Below are positions 41,801 through 50,217 of a DNA stretch of 64,000 nucleotides, one piece after another. The DNA is from Halogeometricum pallidum JCM 14848 (GTDB lineage: Archaea > Halobacteriota > Halobacteria > Halobacteriales > Haloferacaceae). Within the stretch, counting starts at the first letter, position 1. Each line of letters begins with the position of its first letter. The notes beneath the pieces are model-generated. The model was not told the origin of the DNA. It was given only the letters and a program-made list of their open reading frames with translations, and searched no databases. Location of the stretch: NCBI RefSeq assembly GCF_000337095.1, contig NZ_AOIV01000025.1, forward strand, positions 36,455-100,454. Reading direction: 5' to 3'. A program made the translations under genes and the position numbers.

Positions 41801-42928
41801 ATGCTGTTGGTCCTCTGCGTCGACCTCGACGACGACCTCGGCCGGAAGACGGGCTTCGACACGCCCGTCGTCGGCCGGAACGAAGTCGAGGCGGCCGCGG
41901 TGGCGCTTGCGACTGCCGACCCCGAGGACTCCGACTCGAACGTCCTCTTTCAGGGCATCCACGAGTACGACACGCTCTCGGCGGACCCCGAGGTCGACGA
42001 GCAGGTCGAAGTCGCCGCCGTCACCGGCATGCAGGGCAGCGACGTGCAGGCCAACCGCGCCACCGGCGACGAGATAGACCGCGTCCTGGCGGGGCTCTCG
42101 ACGGGAGAGAACGTCAGCGCCATCGTCATCACCGACGGCGCGCAGGACGAATCGGTGTTGCCGGTCATCCGCTCGCGCGTCCCCATCGACAGCGTGCGGC
42201 GCGTCGTCGTCCGGCAGGCGCAGGACCTCGAATCCATCTACTACACGATGAAGCAGGTGCTCGCGGATCCCGAGACGCGCGGCACCATCCTCGTCCCCCT
42301 CGGCATCCTGCTTCTCATCTACCCGTTCCTCATCATCGCCAGCTACTTCGAGGTCCCCGGCGCGGCGGTCTTGGGCGTCATCTCGGCGCTCCTCGGTCTC
42401 TACACCCTGTTCCGCGGTCTCGGGTTAGAGACCGTCGTCAACGACGCGGTGGGCCGCGGGCGCGACATCCTCTACGAGGGGCGCGTGACGCTCATCACGT
42501 ACGTCGCCGCCCTCGCGCTCATGACCGTCGGCGGCTTCCGCGGCGTCGCGCTGGTGGAGGAACTGTCCGACCCGGCCCCGCCCCTCGTCCTCGCGCTCTT
42601 CGTCCACGGCGCGGTCCAGTGGCTCGCCGCCGCCGGCGTCACCTCCAGTCTCGGCCAGGTGACCGACGAGTACCTCGCGGACCGCTTCAAGTGGCGCTAC
42701 CTCAACGCCCCGTTCTACGTCGTCGCCATCGCCATCGTGCTGTACGTCGTCTCGGGGTTCTTCCTCAACGTCAACGGCGTGGCCGGCGTCCCCGGCGTCC
42801 GGGCGTTCTCCGCGGCCGACTTCGCCGTCGGCCTCACGGTGGGGACGCTCCTCGGCGTGTTCAGCACGCTCGCGTTCGCCATCGCCGAGTCCCGGTTTCC
42901 CACGAGCGTCGAACCGACGCGCGGGTGA
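41801..42928 (+). CDS. DUF373-family membrane protein
   Basis: 375 residues. A soluble N-terminal domain (LLVLCVDLDDDLGRKTGFDTPVVGR, AAVTGMQGSDVQANRA, AIVITDGAQDESVLPVI) contains an acidic VDLDDD motif near the start. About six TM helices follow (LLLIYPFLIIASYF, VLGVISALLGLYTLFRGL, and later ones). This is archaeal DUF373, with no established function; the N-terminal domain looks like a metal- or nucleotide-binding Rossmann-type fold. Confidence 0.9.
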   Translation: MLLVLCVDLDDDLGRKTGFDTPVVGRNEVEAAAVALATADPEDSDSNVLFQGIHEYDTLSADPEVDEQVEVAAVTGMQGSDVQANRATGDEIDRVLAGLSTGENVSAIVITDGAQDESVLPVIRSRVPIDSVRRVVVRQAQDLESIYYTMKQVLADPETRGTILVPLGILLLIYPFLIIASYFEVPGAAVLGVISALLGLYTLFRGLGLETVVNDAVGRGRDILYEGRVTLITYVAALALMTVGGFRGVALVEELSDPAPPLVLALFVHGAVQWLAAAGVTSSLGQVTDEYLADRFKWRYLNAPFYVVAIAIVLYVVSGFFLNVNGVAGVPGVRAFSAADFAVGLTVGTLLGVFSTLAFAIAESRFPTSVEPTRG

Positions 42929-42950
42929 CGGCCGGCGGTGACCGGGCGGC

Positions 42951-43793
42951 TCAGCGCTCGCGGACGACGACGAACTCCGCGAGGTCGCGGAGGTAGCCGA
43001 TGGAGTCCGTCTCCTCCACCTCGGCCGCGTCGAGGGCGCCGAGCGCCTGATCGGACTGCTCGCGCGCCCGCTGATTCGCCTCGGCGGGCGTGAGGTCGGT
43101 CACCTGCACGACGGAGGGGCGGTCCATCTGCACGTCCTGCCCGGTGGGCTTGCCGAGTTCGTCGGCGTCGGCCGTCGCGTCCAGCACGTCGTCGCGTATC
43201 TGGAAGGCGACGCCGACCCGTTCGGCGTACTCGCCGAACGCCTCGACGGTGAGCGGGCCCGCCCCCGCGGCGATGGCGCCGAGTTCGGCCGCCGCGCGGA
43301 ACAGCGCACCCGTCTTCCGCCGCGCGAGTTCCATGTACTCGCGCTCGTTCGACGGGCGGGCGACCAGTTCCGTCGCCTCCCCCTCGCCGAGTTCCACCAT
43401 CGACTCGGCGACCACCTGCATCGCCTGGTCGTTCACCGAGAGGAGGGCGAACGCCTCGCCGAGCAGGCCGTCGGAGGCGATGATGGCCGGGCCGTAGCCG
43501 TACTCCGCCCACGCGCTCGGCGTGCCGCGTCGGATGTCCGAGCGGTCGATGATATCGTCGATGACCAAGGAGGCGTTGTGGACCAACTCGACGGCGACGG
43601 CGAAGTCCACCGCCGCGTCGGCGTCGCCGCCGCAGGCCTCGCAGGCGAGAATCGTCACCGCGGGACGAACGCGCTTGCCGCCGGCGAGAGCGACGTGCGC
43701 GAGTTCCTCGGACAGTTCGGGCGGGTCGACCGCTTCGATGACCGCCTCCAGACGGTCGTCGACCATCGACACCCGACGCTCCAGATACTCCAT
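42951..43793 (-). CDS. Polyprenyl synthetase (short-chain prenyl diphosphate synthase type)
   Basis: 280 residues, class I trans-isoprenyl diphosphate synthase. First Asp motif DDIID (79-83) followed by RSDIRRG, second Asp motif DDVLD (201-205), and GGKRVRP (39-44), the diphosphate-binding entry. Makes allylic diphosphates such as GGPP or farnesyl-type chains for archaeal lipids, quinones or carotenoids; chain length cannot be assigned. It is shorter than typical GGPP synthases (about 320-350), and the C-terminal region after the second motif is brief. It lies head-on against the DUF373 gene. Confidence 0.9.
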   Translation of the reverse strand: MEYLERRVSMVDDRLEAVIEAVDPPELSEELAHVALAGGKRVRPAVTILACEACGGDADAAVDFAVAVELVHNASLVIDDIIDRSDIRRGTPSAWAEYGYGPAIIASDGLLGEAFALLSVNDQAMQVVAESMVELGEGEATELVARPSNEREYMELARRKTGALFRAAAELGAIAAGAGPLTVEAFGEYAERVGVAFQIRDDVLDATADADELGKPTGQDVQMDRPSVVQVTDLTPAEANQRAREQSDQALGALDAAEVEETDSIGYLRDLAEFVVVRER

Positions 43794-44123
43794 TATCGGG
43801 ACTCAGGATGCGGCGACAAAAGAGGTTCCGGAACGAGCGTTCCCGGTCGGTGTCGCCGCTCGAACGAGGAACAGCTAGGGGATTCCGACCGGAACCCTCG
43901 TGCATCGCGCCGACGCCCCATAGTGACAGAACATCCGTGCGCGAACTGCAGACCAGTGATAGACTATACCCGCGGGACTTCTCGAAGCGCCAGCGACCGC
44001 TCGCCGTCTACGCGTTTGGTCTCGTCACCGCCGTTCCGTTTTACGCGCTTCTCCACCGACTTTTTGCGGACGCCCGCAGGCTCGCGTCCGCAAAAATCTG
44101 GACCAAAAACCGCACCGACCGGG
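43794..44123. other. Intergenic region between polyprenyl synthetase and etfA
   Basis: Holds the upstream region of the polyprenyl synthetase (minus strand), a doubtful 68-codon frame at 43937, and at its right end the palindromic element next to the etfA stop codon. Nothing else is recognised. Confidence 0.5.
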
Positions 44124-44143
44124 CTACTCGAACTCCTCGGTAA
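43937..44143 (+). CDS. Doubtful small membrane protein reading into the palindromic element
   Basis: A 68-residue frame from GTG: RELQTSDRLYPRDFSKRQRP, then one hydrophobic helix (LAVYAFGLVTAVPFYALL), then HRLFADARRLASAKIWTKN and a basic tail that overlaps the convergent etfA 3' end by 20 nt. The first 45 residues look protein-like; the tail is encoded by the palindrome. It may be a real small gene whose end was altered by the element, or chance. Confidence 0.35.
   Translation: MRELQTSDRLYPRDFSKRQRPLAVYAFGLVTAVPFYALLHRLFADARRLASAKIWTKNRTDRATRTPR
44061..44112 (-). repeat. Palindromic 3'-end element, copy B
   Basis: Perfect 12-bp arms TTTTTGCGGACG (44061-44072) and CGTCCGCAAAAA (44085-44096) with a 12-nt loop, followed by TCTGGACCAAAAACCG. 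It sits directly after the etfA stop codon (minus strand). The distal GGACCAAAA tail and the arm type match copy A after the M29 aminopeptidase. In the etfA direction it could fold as a 3'-UTR hairpin with T-rich flanks. Confidence 0.8.
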
Positions 44144-45080
44144 GCGCCGGTACCACGTCGAACAGGTCCCCGACGACGCCGTAGTCCGCGATATCGAAGA
44201 TGGGCGCGTTCGAGTCGTTGTTGATGGCGACGATGGTTTCGGAGCCTTTCATGCCGGCGACGTGCTGTACCGCCCCGGAGATTCCGATGGCGATGTACAC
44301 CTCCGGCGTGACGACCTTGCCCGACTGGCCGACCTGCCGGTTCTTCGGAAGCCACCCGTTGTCGACGATGGGTCTGGATGACGAGAGCGTCGCCCCGAGG
44401 GCGTCGGCGAGGCGTTCGACGAGTTCGATGTTCTCCTCCTCTTCGATGCCGCGCCCGACGGAGACGAGCACCTCGGCGTCCGCGATGTCCACGTCGCCGC
44501 CGGCCACCTCCTCGAAGCCGGTGACGGTGGAGTTGACGGCCGACTCGTCCACCTCGAACTCGAAGGGGGTCACCTCGGCGTCGCCGTCGGCCTCGGTCAC
44601 CATCCACTCGCCGGGACGAACCGTCACGACGGTGCGTTCGGCGTCGACTTCGACTGTCGTCTCCACCTTCGAACCGTACATCTCGCGCGTGACGGTGAGA
44701 CCGCCGTCGTACTCGATGCCGACGGCGTCCGTCACGAGGGGGAGAGCGAGGCGGTTCGCCACGGCGGGCGCGTAGTCGAGGCCGTTCACGGAGTTCGGCG
44801 TGAGGACGTACTGCGGGTCGAGTTCGTCCGCGAGGGCACAGACAGCCTGCACGTACACGTCGTGGTTGAACTCCTCGCCGTGGTCGACGGTGTGGACGAC
44901 GTCGACGCCCTCGCGGTTCACGCGCGTCGCGAACTCTTCGACCTGCCCGCTTATCACGGCCACGTGGAGGTCACCGCCCGTCTCCTCGGCGAGTTCGCGC
45001 CCCGCGGTCACGAGTTCGTAGCTCACGTCGCGCACGTCGCCGCGGCGGTGTTCCGCGACGGCCAAGACGTCGGACGTCAT
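44124..45080 (-). CDS. etfA: Electron transfer flavoprotein, alpha subunit
   Basis: 318 residues. Carries electrons from acyl-CoA or other dehydrogenases to the quinone pool, holding FAD. N-terminal ETF fold (VLAVAEHRRGDVRDVSYELV), and C-terminal FAD site (GRGIEEEENIELVERLADAL, SRPIVDNGWLPKNRQVGQSG, IAIGISGAVQHVAGM, AINNDSNAPIFDIADYG). The ATG overlaps the stop of etfB by 4 nt, so the two are translationally coupled. The frame open further upstream is antisense-quality sequence. Confidence 0.94.
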   Translation of the reverse strand: MTSDVLAVAEHRRGDVRDVSYELVTAGRELAEETGGDLHVAVISGQVEEFATRVNREGVDVVHTVDHGEEFNHDVYVQAVCALADELDPQYVLTPNSVNGLDYAPAVANRLALPLVTDAVGIEYDGGLTVTREMYGSKVETTVEVDAERTVVTVRPGEWMVTEADGDAEVTPFEFEVDESAVNSTVTGFEEVAGGDVDIADAEVLVSVGRGIEEEENIELVERLADALGATLSSSRPIVDNGWLPKNRQVGQSGKVVTPEVYIAIGISGAVQHVAGMKGSETIVAINNDSNAPIFDIADYGVVGDLFDVVPALTEEFE

Positions 45081-45880
45081 TCGGCGCCCACCCCCTTCTC
45101 CCGCAGGGCCGTCGCAAGTTGCGCGGCCTGTTCGCCGGCGTCGCCGTCGAAGTACGTCGCGTCGGACTCCGCCTCGGGTTCGTACATATCGGTCAGGAAC
45201 AGTTCGCCCGCGACGGCCGAGTGGTCGAGACCGAGGTCCGAGAGCGTCTTGCGGGCTATCTCCTTCGACTGCGCCTGCCGGATGCCGCGGAGGCTGGCGT
45301 AGCGCGGTTCGTTGATGCCCGTCTGGATGGTCAGGACCGCGGGGAGGTCGATTTCGGTTATCTCGTCGATACCGCCTTCGAGTTCCCGGTGGACGTGCGC
45401 GACGCCGTCCTCGAGGACGCCCTCGGTGTCGAGGTGGTTCACGACGGCGCCCCACTCGAAGCCGACGGCGTCGGCGAGGGCGACGCCCGTCGCGCCGAAC
45501 CCGGTGTCGTTCGCCTGCACGCCGGTGAGGACGATGTCGGGGTCCTCCTCGGCGACGACGGCTTCGAGGAGTCGGACCTTCGAGGCCACGTCGAGGAACT
45601 CGGCGGCCTCCACGTCGTCGTCCCAGATGCGGACCGCGCGGTCGACGCCCTTGGCGAGAGCCATCCGGACGGTCTCTTCGCTTCGCTCGGGTCCGATGGT
45701 CGCGGAGACGACTTCGACGTCCTCGTCGGACGCCTCGGCGAGTCGGACCGCCGCTTCGACGGCGTACTCGTCCCACTCGTTCAGGTCGTACTCGAGGTAT
45801 CGGGGGTCGACGTCGAGGTCGGCTATCTCGAAGTCGTCCTCGACTTCGGCCACCTCCTTGACGGTCACGAGAACCTTCAT
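45077..45880 (-). CDS. etfB: Electron transfer flavoprotein, beta subunit
   Basis: 267 residues from ATG 45880; another ATG three bases upstream is equally possible. ETF beta fold: MKVLVTVKEVAEVEDDFEI, NEWDEYAVEAAVRLAE (signature LNEYDxxAxE), SATIGPERSEETVRMALAKGVDRA (AMP-binding region), VLTGVQANDTGFGATGVALA, and LPAVLTIQTGINEPRYASLRGI. Partner of EtfA in the same operon. Confidence 0.94.
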   Translation of the reverse strand: MKVLVTVKEVAEVEDDFEIADLDVDPRYLEYDLNEWDEYAVEAAVRLAEASDEDVEVVSATIGPERSEETVRMALAKGVDRAVRIWDDDVEAAEFLDVASKVRLLEAVVAEEDPDIVLTGVQANDTGFGATGVALADAVGFEWGAVVNHLDTEGVLEDGVAHVHRELEGGIDEITEIDLPAVLTIQTGINEPRYASLRGIRQAQSKEIARKTLSDLGLDHSAVAGELFLTDMYEPEAESDATYFDGDAGEQAAQLATALREKGVGAE

Positions 45881-45957
45881 CATCGTTCCTTCCGGCAGAG
45901 ACCGGTAAATCCTTTCGGAACCCTCACCGGAACCGACGGCTGTTCGCCCGCCGGACG

Positions 45958-47187
45958 CTACTCCTCGTTTCCGTTCCCGCTCCTGTTCCCGTTCCCGTCG
46001 TCGTCGGTCTCGTCCGGCACGGAAATGAGGTTCTCCCGACCGAGGCGGAGTTTGTCGACGCGCCCTTCCTCGGCCATCGCCGACAGCAGTTGGGACACCT
46101 TCGCGTCCGACCAGTCCGTCTCCGCGACGATGGTCGCCTGCTTCATCCGCCCGCCGTTCCGTTCGAGGAGGCGTTCGATCCGCTCCTCGTCCGAGAGCAA
46201 GGAGAGGTCCACCTCGGGTTCCGCCGCTTCGGCAGCATCCTCGTCGTCGGACATCGACTCGGTCCCCGTCTCGCCGGCCGTCACCGACTCCGCGGCGTCG
46301 ACGCCGCCGTTCGTGGTCCCGCCGCCCGCCTCCGGCGTCGGGTCGCCGGGGCGACCGCTGCCAGCGCCCGCGCCGGAGTCGGACTGCCAGCGGAGGACGA
46401 CCGCGGCGAGGGCGATGAGGAACGCGACGAGGATGCCGCCGCCGACGACGAGGTCCCACGGAATTCCGCCGGGGTCGGTGATGTTCGTCGGCCGGTACGT
46501 CACGACCAACGCGTCCTCCCCTTCGAACGTCGACGGCCCGTCAAGGATGAGGGCGTTGTTCCGCTGGAGCACCTCGATGCTCGTGGTATCCGTCGCGTAC
46601 CCCGGCGGCGTCTCGACGTACAACCGTTGGTCCTCGCCCAGGAGCGACAGCCATGAGTGGGGCTCTCCCGAGGACTCGCTCGGCAGTCGGAAGGCGTCCC
46701 CCAGCGCGAGATTCCCGTCTTCCATCTGCCGCAGGAAGTTCGTCCAGACGAACTCGACGGTGAGCGTTCCCGTCCCGGCCTCTCCGTCGAGGCTGTAGTC
46801 GTACGTCGCGTTTCGAATCTCCATGTCCCGTCCGGTCGCTTCGCTCGTCCGCGAAGCGATTCGCTCGAACAGTTCGCCGCGGACGCCGACGTCGGCGTTC
46901 CCGTCGACGTACTCCTCGCCCAGACGCCTGAAGGCGTCCGATTCGTTCGGCGAGTCGAACCGGTAGTGCATCTCGACCCGCCACTTCGCGTTGCCGTTAT
47001 CGCGGAGGTCGATTCGTACCACAGTCTGCGGGTCGCCGTCGAACGGCCCGTCGACTTGGGGGCTGGGGGCAGACCCCGTCTCTTCGACCCGGAGGGCGCC
47101 GCTCTCAGTGCCGACCGCCGCCGCGGTGGCGGGGACGACACCGGAGAGCACCAGGAGGAGGGCTACGGCCAACGCGGGTATCCGCAT
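45958..47187 (-). CDS. Exported/membrane HTH protein (DUF7345/DUF7343-like)
   Basis: 409 residues from ATG 47187. Signal peptide (RIPALAVALLLVLSGVVPATAAA), an external domain of about 220 residues (VVRIDLRDNGNAKWRVEMHYRF, DMEIRNATYDYSL, YVETPPGYATDTTSIEVLQRNN), one TM helix (WDLVVGGGILVAFLIALAAVVL), an acidic linker, and a cytoplasmic winged HTH (RIERLLERNGGRMKQATIVAETDWSDAKVSQLLSAMAEEGRVD, shown here as its start and end pieces). The topology suggests a one-component membrane sensor-regulator. The neighbouring divergent gene also encodes an exported protein. Confidence 0.85.
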   Translation of the reverse strand: MRIPALAVALLLVLSGVVPATAAAVGTESGALRVEETGSAPSPQVDGPFDGDPQTVVRIDLRDNGNAKWRVEMHYRFDSPNESDAFRRLGEEYVDGNADVGVRGELFERIASRTSEATGRDMEIRNATYDYSLDGEAGTGTLTVEFVWTNFLRQMEDGNLALGDAFRLPSESSGEPHSWLSLLGEDQRLYVETPPGYATDTTSIEVLQRNNALILDGPSTFEGEDALVVTYRPTNITDPGGIPWDLVVGGGILVAFLIALAAVVLRWQSDSGAGAGSGRPGDPTPEAGGGTTNGGVDAAESVTAGETGTESMSDDEDAAEAAEPEVDLSLLSDEERIERLLERNGGRMKQATIVAETDWSDAKVSQLLSAMAEEGRVDKLRLGRENLISVPDETDDDGNGNRSGNGNEE

Positions 47188-47270
47188 TTGCTGGTGGTTG
47201 GACGTGGAGCGCTCAAAACCCTTTCCATGCCGAGAAAACCGCCCGCTCGGCGGTTTCGACGAGCAAGACG

Positions 47271-47278
47271 TTTTAGTA
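47271..47278 (+). promoter_or_regulatory. TATA-like box of the exported protein gene at 47302
   Basis: TTTTAGTA is centred about 27 nt before ATG 47302, as for leaderless transcripts. The 115-nt gap to the divergent gene also contains that gene's promoter. Confidence 0.4.
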
Positions 47279-47301
47279 GTCGTCCGCAGTACGTGTTCGA
47301 T

Positions 47302-48681
47302 ATGAGAGCCCTCCCCGCCGTGCTCGTCGCGGTCCTCGTGCTTTCGACCGTCGTCGGAGCGGCGGCGCCGGGTACGGCGCCGGTCCCATCGGCGACCGAT
47401 ATCGCCCCTGACTCGGCACCCATCGGAGCCCCCGGCGCGAACGCGCCGACGCAGGTCGGAGTGCCGGCGACGCAACTGGCGTCGAACGAGACGGCGAGCA
47501 ACGCGACCCTCCACGTGCTCGGGATTCCGCCGGATCGGGTCAATCGAAGCTCCTTGGAGGGGCGGACGGTCGATCTGGGCCCGGCGCTCGCCTTCGAGGA
47601 CAACGAGACGAAGCTGACCATCGAGACGCTCGCGGCCGTCGAGCGGATTCAGTCCGCCGACACCGAGGACCGCCGACAGCAGGTGATCCTCCAGGAACTG
47701 ACCACCATCGAACAGCGCATCATCTCGCTTCGGTCGAGACAGCAGGCGGCGATCAGCGCCTACGGTGCGGGGGAGATAACGCCGCGGCGGTTCCTCGTCC
47801 GCCTCGCCGTTATCGACCTGGAGGCGCGAGCGCTCGACGAGCGCAGACAGCGAATCGACGCATTCGCCGAGTCGATGTCCGGGCTTTCGGTCGAGTCGCG
47901 GTCCGCGACGCTCGAACGCGAACTCGACACGTTCACCGGGCCGGTCCGACAGCACGCCGTCAGCGTCCTGCAGGGCGACGCCGAGAGCACGCGCTTCTTC
48001 CTCCAGACCGGCTCCGACAGCGTCGTCGCCACCACCATCAGAAACGAGACGTACGTCCGCGAGGCGTACCGCGAGGACCTGAGAGCGCGCGGCACCGGGA
48101 TCATCACCCTCGACGAGGCCCTCAACAACACCACGCAGGCGTACCCACACATCAGCGCGCTGGGGCTGCGCGAGAGCGGAACGAGCGTCTCCGGCACGCG
48201 GCAGGGGGACAACAGCGTCCTCGTCCGCATCCAGCACGAACGCGGACAGCTGTACGCGTTCGTCGACAGCGGCTCCAAGCAGGTGTTCAAGGAGTTCCAG
48301 TACCGACCGCTCGACACGCTTCGGACGACGCCCACCGACGGCGCAGTGAAGGACGGCCTCGAACTCACCGCCCACCAGACGTACGCCGGCGGTCCCGTCC
48401 GCATCCAACTGAACCGGACCGACACCGGCCGCCCCGCGAACGCCCGAATCACCGTCGGCCCGCAGAACGGACAGAGCGCCGTCGTCGGCGAGACGGGCGA
48501 CGACGGGACGCTGTGGACGATGGCGCCCGGACGGACCTATCAGGTGACCGCCATCAGGGGCAACTCGGTCGTCGTCCTGACCGTCAGGCCCGACGCCCCC
48601 CCGCTCGTCAACCAGACGGCGGCGGGCGAACCCGCGAACGCCACCGCGTCGCAGGCCGCGCAGTCCCCGTCCGACGACTGA
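47302..48681 (+). CDS. Exported protein with coiled-coil region (DUF7096-like)
   Basis: 459 residues. Signal peptide RALPAVLVAVLVLSTVVGAA, Thr/Ala/Pro-rich region, then a coiled-coil domain (ETLAAVERIQSADTEDRRQ, ELTTIEQRIISLRSRQQAAI), an alpha/beta middle part, and a C-terminal beta-rich domain (GGPVRIQLNRTDTGRPANARI, GDDGTLWTMAPGRTYQVTAI) that resembles an Ig-like or carboxypeptidase-regulatory fold. The C-terminus is polar with no anchor. It matches a haloarchaeal family I recall as DUF7096. Function unknown. Confidence 0.85.
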   Translation: MRALPAVLVAVLVLSTVVGAAAPGTAPVPSATDIAPDSAPIGAPGANAPTQVGVPATQLASNETASNATLHVLGIPPDRVNRSSLEGRTVDLGPALAFEDNETKLTIETLAAVERIQSADTEDRRQQVILQELTTIEQRIISLRSRQQAAISAYGAGEITPRRFLVRLAVIDLEARALDERRQRIDAFAESMSGLSVESRSATLERELDTFTGPVRQHAVSVLQGDAESTRFFLQTGSDSVVATTIRNETYVREAYREDLRARGTGIITLDEALNNTTQAYPHISALGLRESGTSVSGTRQGDNSVLVRIQHERGQLYAFVDSGSKQVFKEFQYRPLDTLRTTPTDGAVKDGLELTAHQTYAGGPVRIQLNRTDTGRPANARITVGPQNGQSAVVGETGDDGTLWTMAPGRTYQVTAIRGNSVVVLTVRPDAPPLVNQTAAGEPANATASQAAQSPSDD

Positions 48682-48760
48682 CGCCCGGACGGCGCCCGAC
48701 CGCCTGACGGGCACCCGCCCGTCCGAATCTTCTTATCCGAACGGGCGGCCACCGCCCGCC

Positions 48761-49324
48761 GTGACCGACCGCGCGCTCTCCCCCGTCGTCGCGACGCTGT
48801 TGCTCGTCGCCCTCGTTCTCTCGACGGCCGCCGTCGTGGCGGCGGCGAGCGACGCGCTCGTCGCCGGCGCGTCTGCTCGCGCCGCGGCCGCCGACCCGGG
48901 TTCGACGGGGTTCCGCGGCGTTCCCGACGCGTCGCCCGGCCCCGCCGCCGGAGTCGGGTCGGGCCTCCCCCCGACGGCGTTCTCGCTGTCCGCTACCGGG
49001 GACGAACTCGCCGTGACGTACGAGCGCGGTCCGACGCTCGACGCGTCGACGCTCCGACTCCGCGTCGCCGTCGACGGCGAACCGCTGGCGTTCCAACCGC
49101 CGCTCCCGTTCTTCGCGGCCCGGGGGTTCCGCTCGGGTCCGACCGGTCCGTTCAACGTCGCTGACGACGGCGCGTGGTCGGCGGGCGAGACGGCGACGCT
49201 CGCGGTGGCGGGAACGAACGACCCCGAACTCGAACCCGGCCGGACCGTCACGGTTCGGCTCTACCGGGGGTCGTCGTCGCGTCCGTTGGCGACGCTGACG
49301 GCGTCGGTGAGCGCGCCGGCGTGA
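48761..49324 (+). CDS. Archaeal type IV pilin-like protein
   Basis: 187 residues, GTG start. The N-terminus TDRALSPVVATLLLVALVLSTAAVVAA is the archaeal pilin signature: short basic leader, processing before a hydrophobic helix, with SPV in the H-domain. The rest is a secreted Gly/Thr/Ala-rich beta domain ending FGRLYRGSSSRPLATLT-type strands. Probably a prepilin processed by a PibD-type peptidase, for adhesion pili. No pilus biogenesis genes are nearby. Confidence 0.85.
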   Translation: MTDRALSPVVATLLLVALVLSTAAVVAAASDALVAGASARAAAADPGSTGFRGVPDASPGPAAGVGSGLPPTAFSLSATGDELAVTYERGPTLDASTLRLRVAVDGEPLAFQPPLPFFAARGFRSGPTGPFNVADDGAWSAGETATLAVAGTNDPELEPGRTVTVRLYRGSSSRPLATLTASVSAPA

Positions 49325-49412
49325 CCGGCGAATCGACCGCGAGCGCGCGGGAGAAGGGTTGCGGGCGAACGCCCGTTTCGTCGTCTCGGTCGAGTCTCCG
49401 TCGCGGCCGTGT

Positions 49413-50084
49413 TCAGGCCTCGACTTCGGCTTCGGCGCCGGCGTCCGCCTCGTCTCCGCCGTCGGCGTCCGGCACCCGCGCGACGGTGGTGATGGCGCGC
49501 GGCGTACCGGGTGCGGCCTGCTGGATGTGGTGTTCGATGTCGACGAAGCCGGCCTCCTCGAACATCCGCTGGGCCTCGTGCTCGTCGTAGAACAGCATGA
49601 TGGCGTCGGCGAGGTACTGGAACGGGCCCGTCTCCGGGTAGTCCGGCCCGACGACGAGGACGCGGTTGCCCGGTTCGACGACGCGGCGGAACTCCTCTAA
49701 GGCGTCGACGGGGTTGGGCCAGTACTCGATGGACCCCGAGGACCACAGCACGTCGAAGGAGTCGTCCTTGAAGGGGAGGCGCTCGGCGTCGCCGCGGTAG
49801 AAGCGAACCCGGTCGTTCCGCCCGAACTTCGCGAACGCCTTCTCCATCTGGTGGATGCTCTGGTCGAGGGCGTGGACGTCGTCGGTGTACCGCAGGAGTC
49901 CCTCCGTGGCGAACCCGGTCCCGGACCCCACGTCGAGGACGCGGTCGTCGGGTTGGATATCGAGGAGTTCGAGCGCCTCGTCGCGCATCTCCTCGTTCCA
50001 GACGAAGGGGTTGATCCGGTCGTACACCTTCGAGAGGTACTTGTAGAACAGGCGCGCCCGTGACTTGTTCTCGAGGACTCCCAT
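49413..50084 (-). CDS. SAM-dependent methyltransferase, UbiE-like
   Basis: 223 residues, class I methyltransferase: helix region FYKYLSKVYDRINPFVWNEEM, motif I VLDVGSGTGFATEG, motif II region DVHALDQSIHQMEKAF, then RFYRGDAERLPFKDDSFDVL and LVVGPDYPETGPFQYLADAIMLFY. The layout resembles MPBQ/MSBQ and menaquinone methyltransferases, so a quinone substrate is plausible but unproven. The acidic Ala/Glu tail is typical of halophiles. It is divergent from the ATP synthase operon. Confidence 0.88.
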   Translation of the reverse strand: MGVLENKSRARLFYKYLSKVYDRINPFVWNEEMRDEALELLDIQPDDRVLDVGSGTGFATEGLLRYTDDVHALDQSIHQMEKAFAKFGRNDRVRFYRGDAERLPFKDDSFDVLWSSGSIEYWPNPVDALEEFRRVVEPGNRVLVVGPDYPETGPFQYLADAIMLFYDEHEAQRMFEEAGFVDIEHHIQQAAPGTPRAITTVARVPDADGGDEADAGAEAEVEA

Positions 50085-50180
50085 CGTCGAGCCGTTCGAA
50101 CCGGGCGGTGATAACCGTGCGGATTCGTCCGAGAGGCGGTCGGGACGCCCGTGCCGCCGCGAGAGGTTTCCGCAAACACC

Positions 50181-50187
50181 TTATACG
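50181..50187 (+). promoter_or_regulatory. TATA box of the ATP synthase operon
   Basis: TTATACG is centred about 34 nt before the atpH ATG at 50218, giving a short leader. Confidence 0.5.
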
Positions 50188-50217
50188 GCGGTGGCGCAAC
50201 TTTCTGACGATACGAGT

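Noticed and set aside
45958..48714. A single 918-residue minus-strand protein
   Set aside because: Only the part from ATG 47187 is protein-like; the upstream half is antisense to the exported protein gene at 47302 and lacks its own features.
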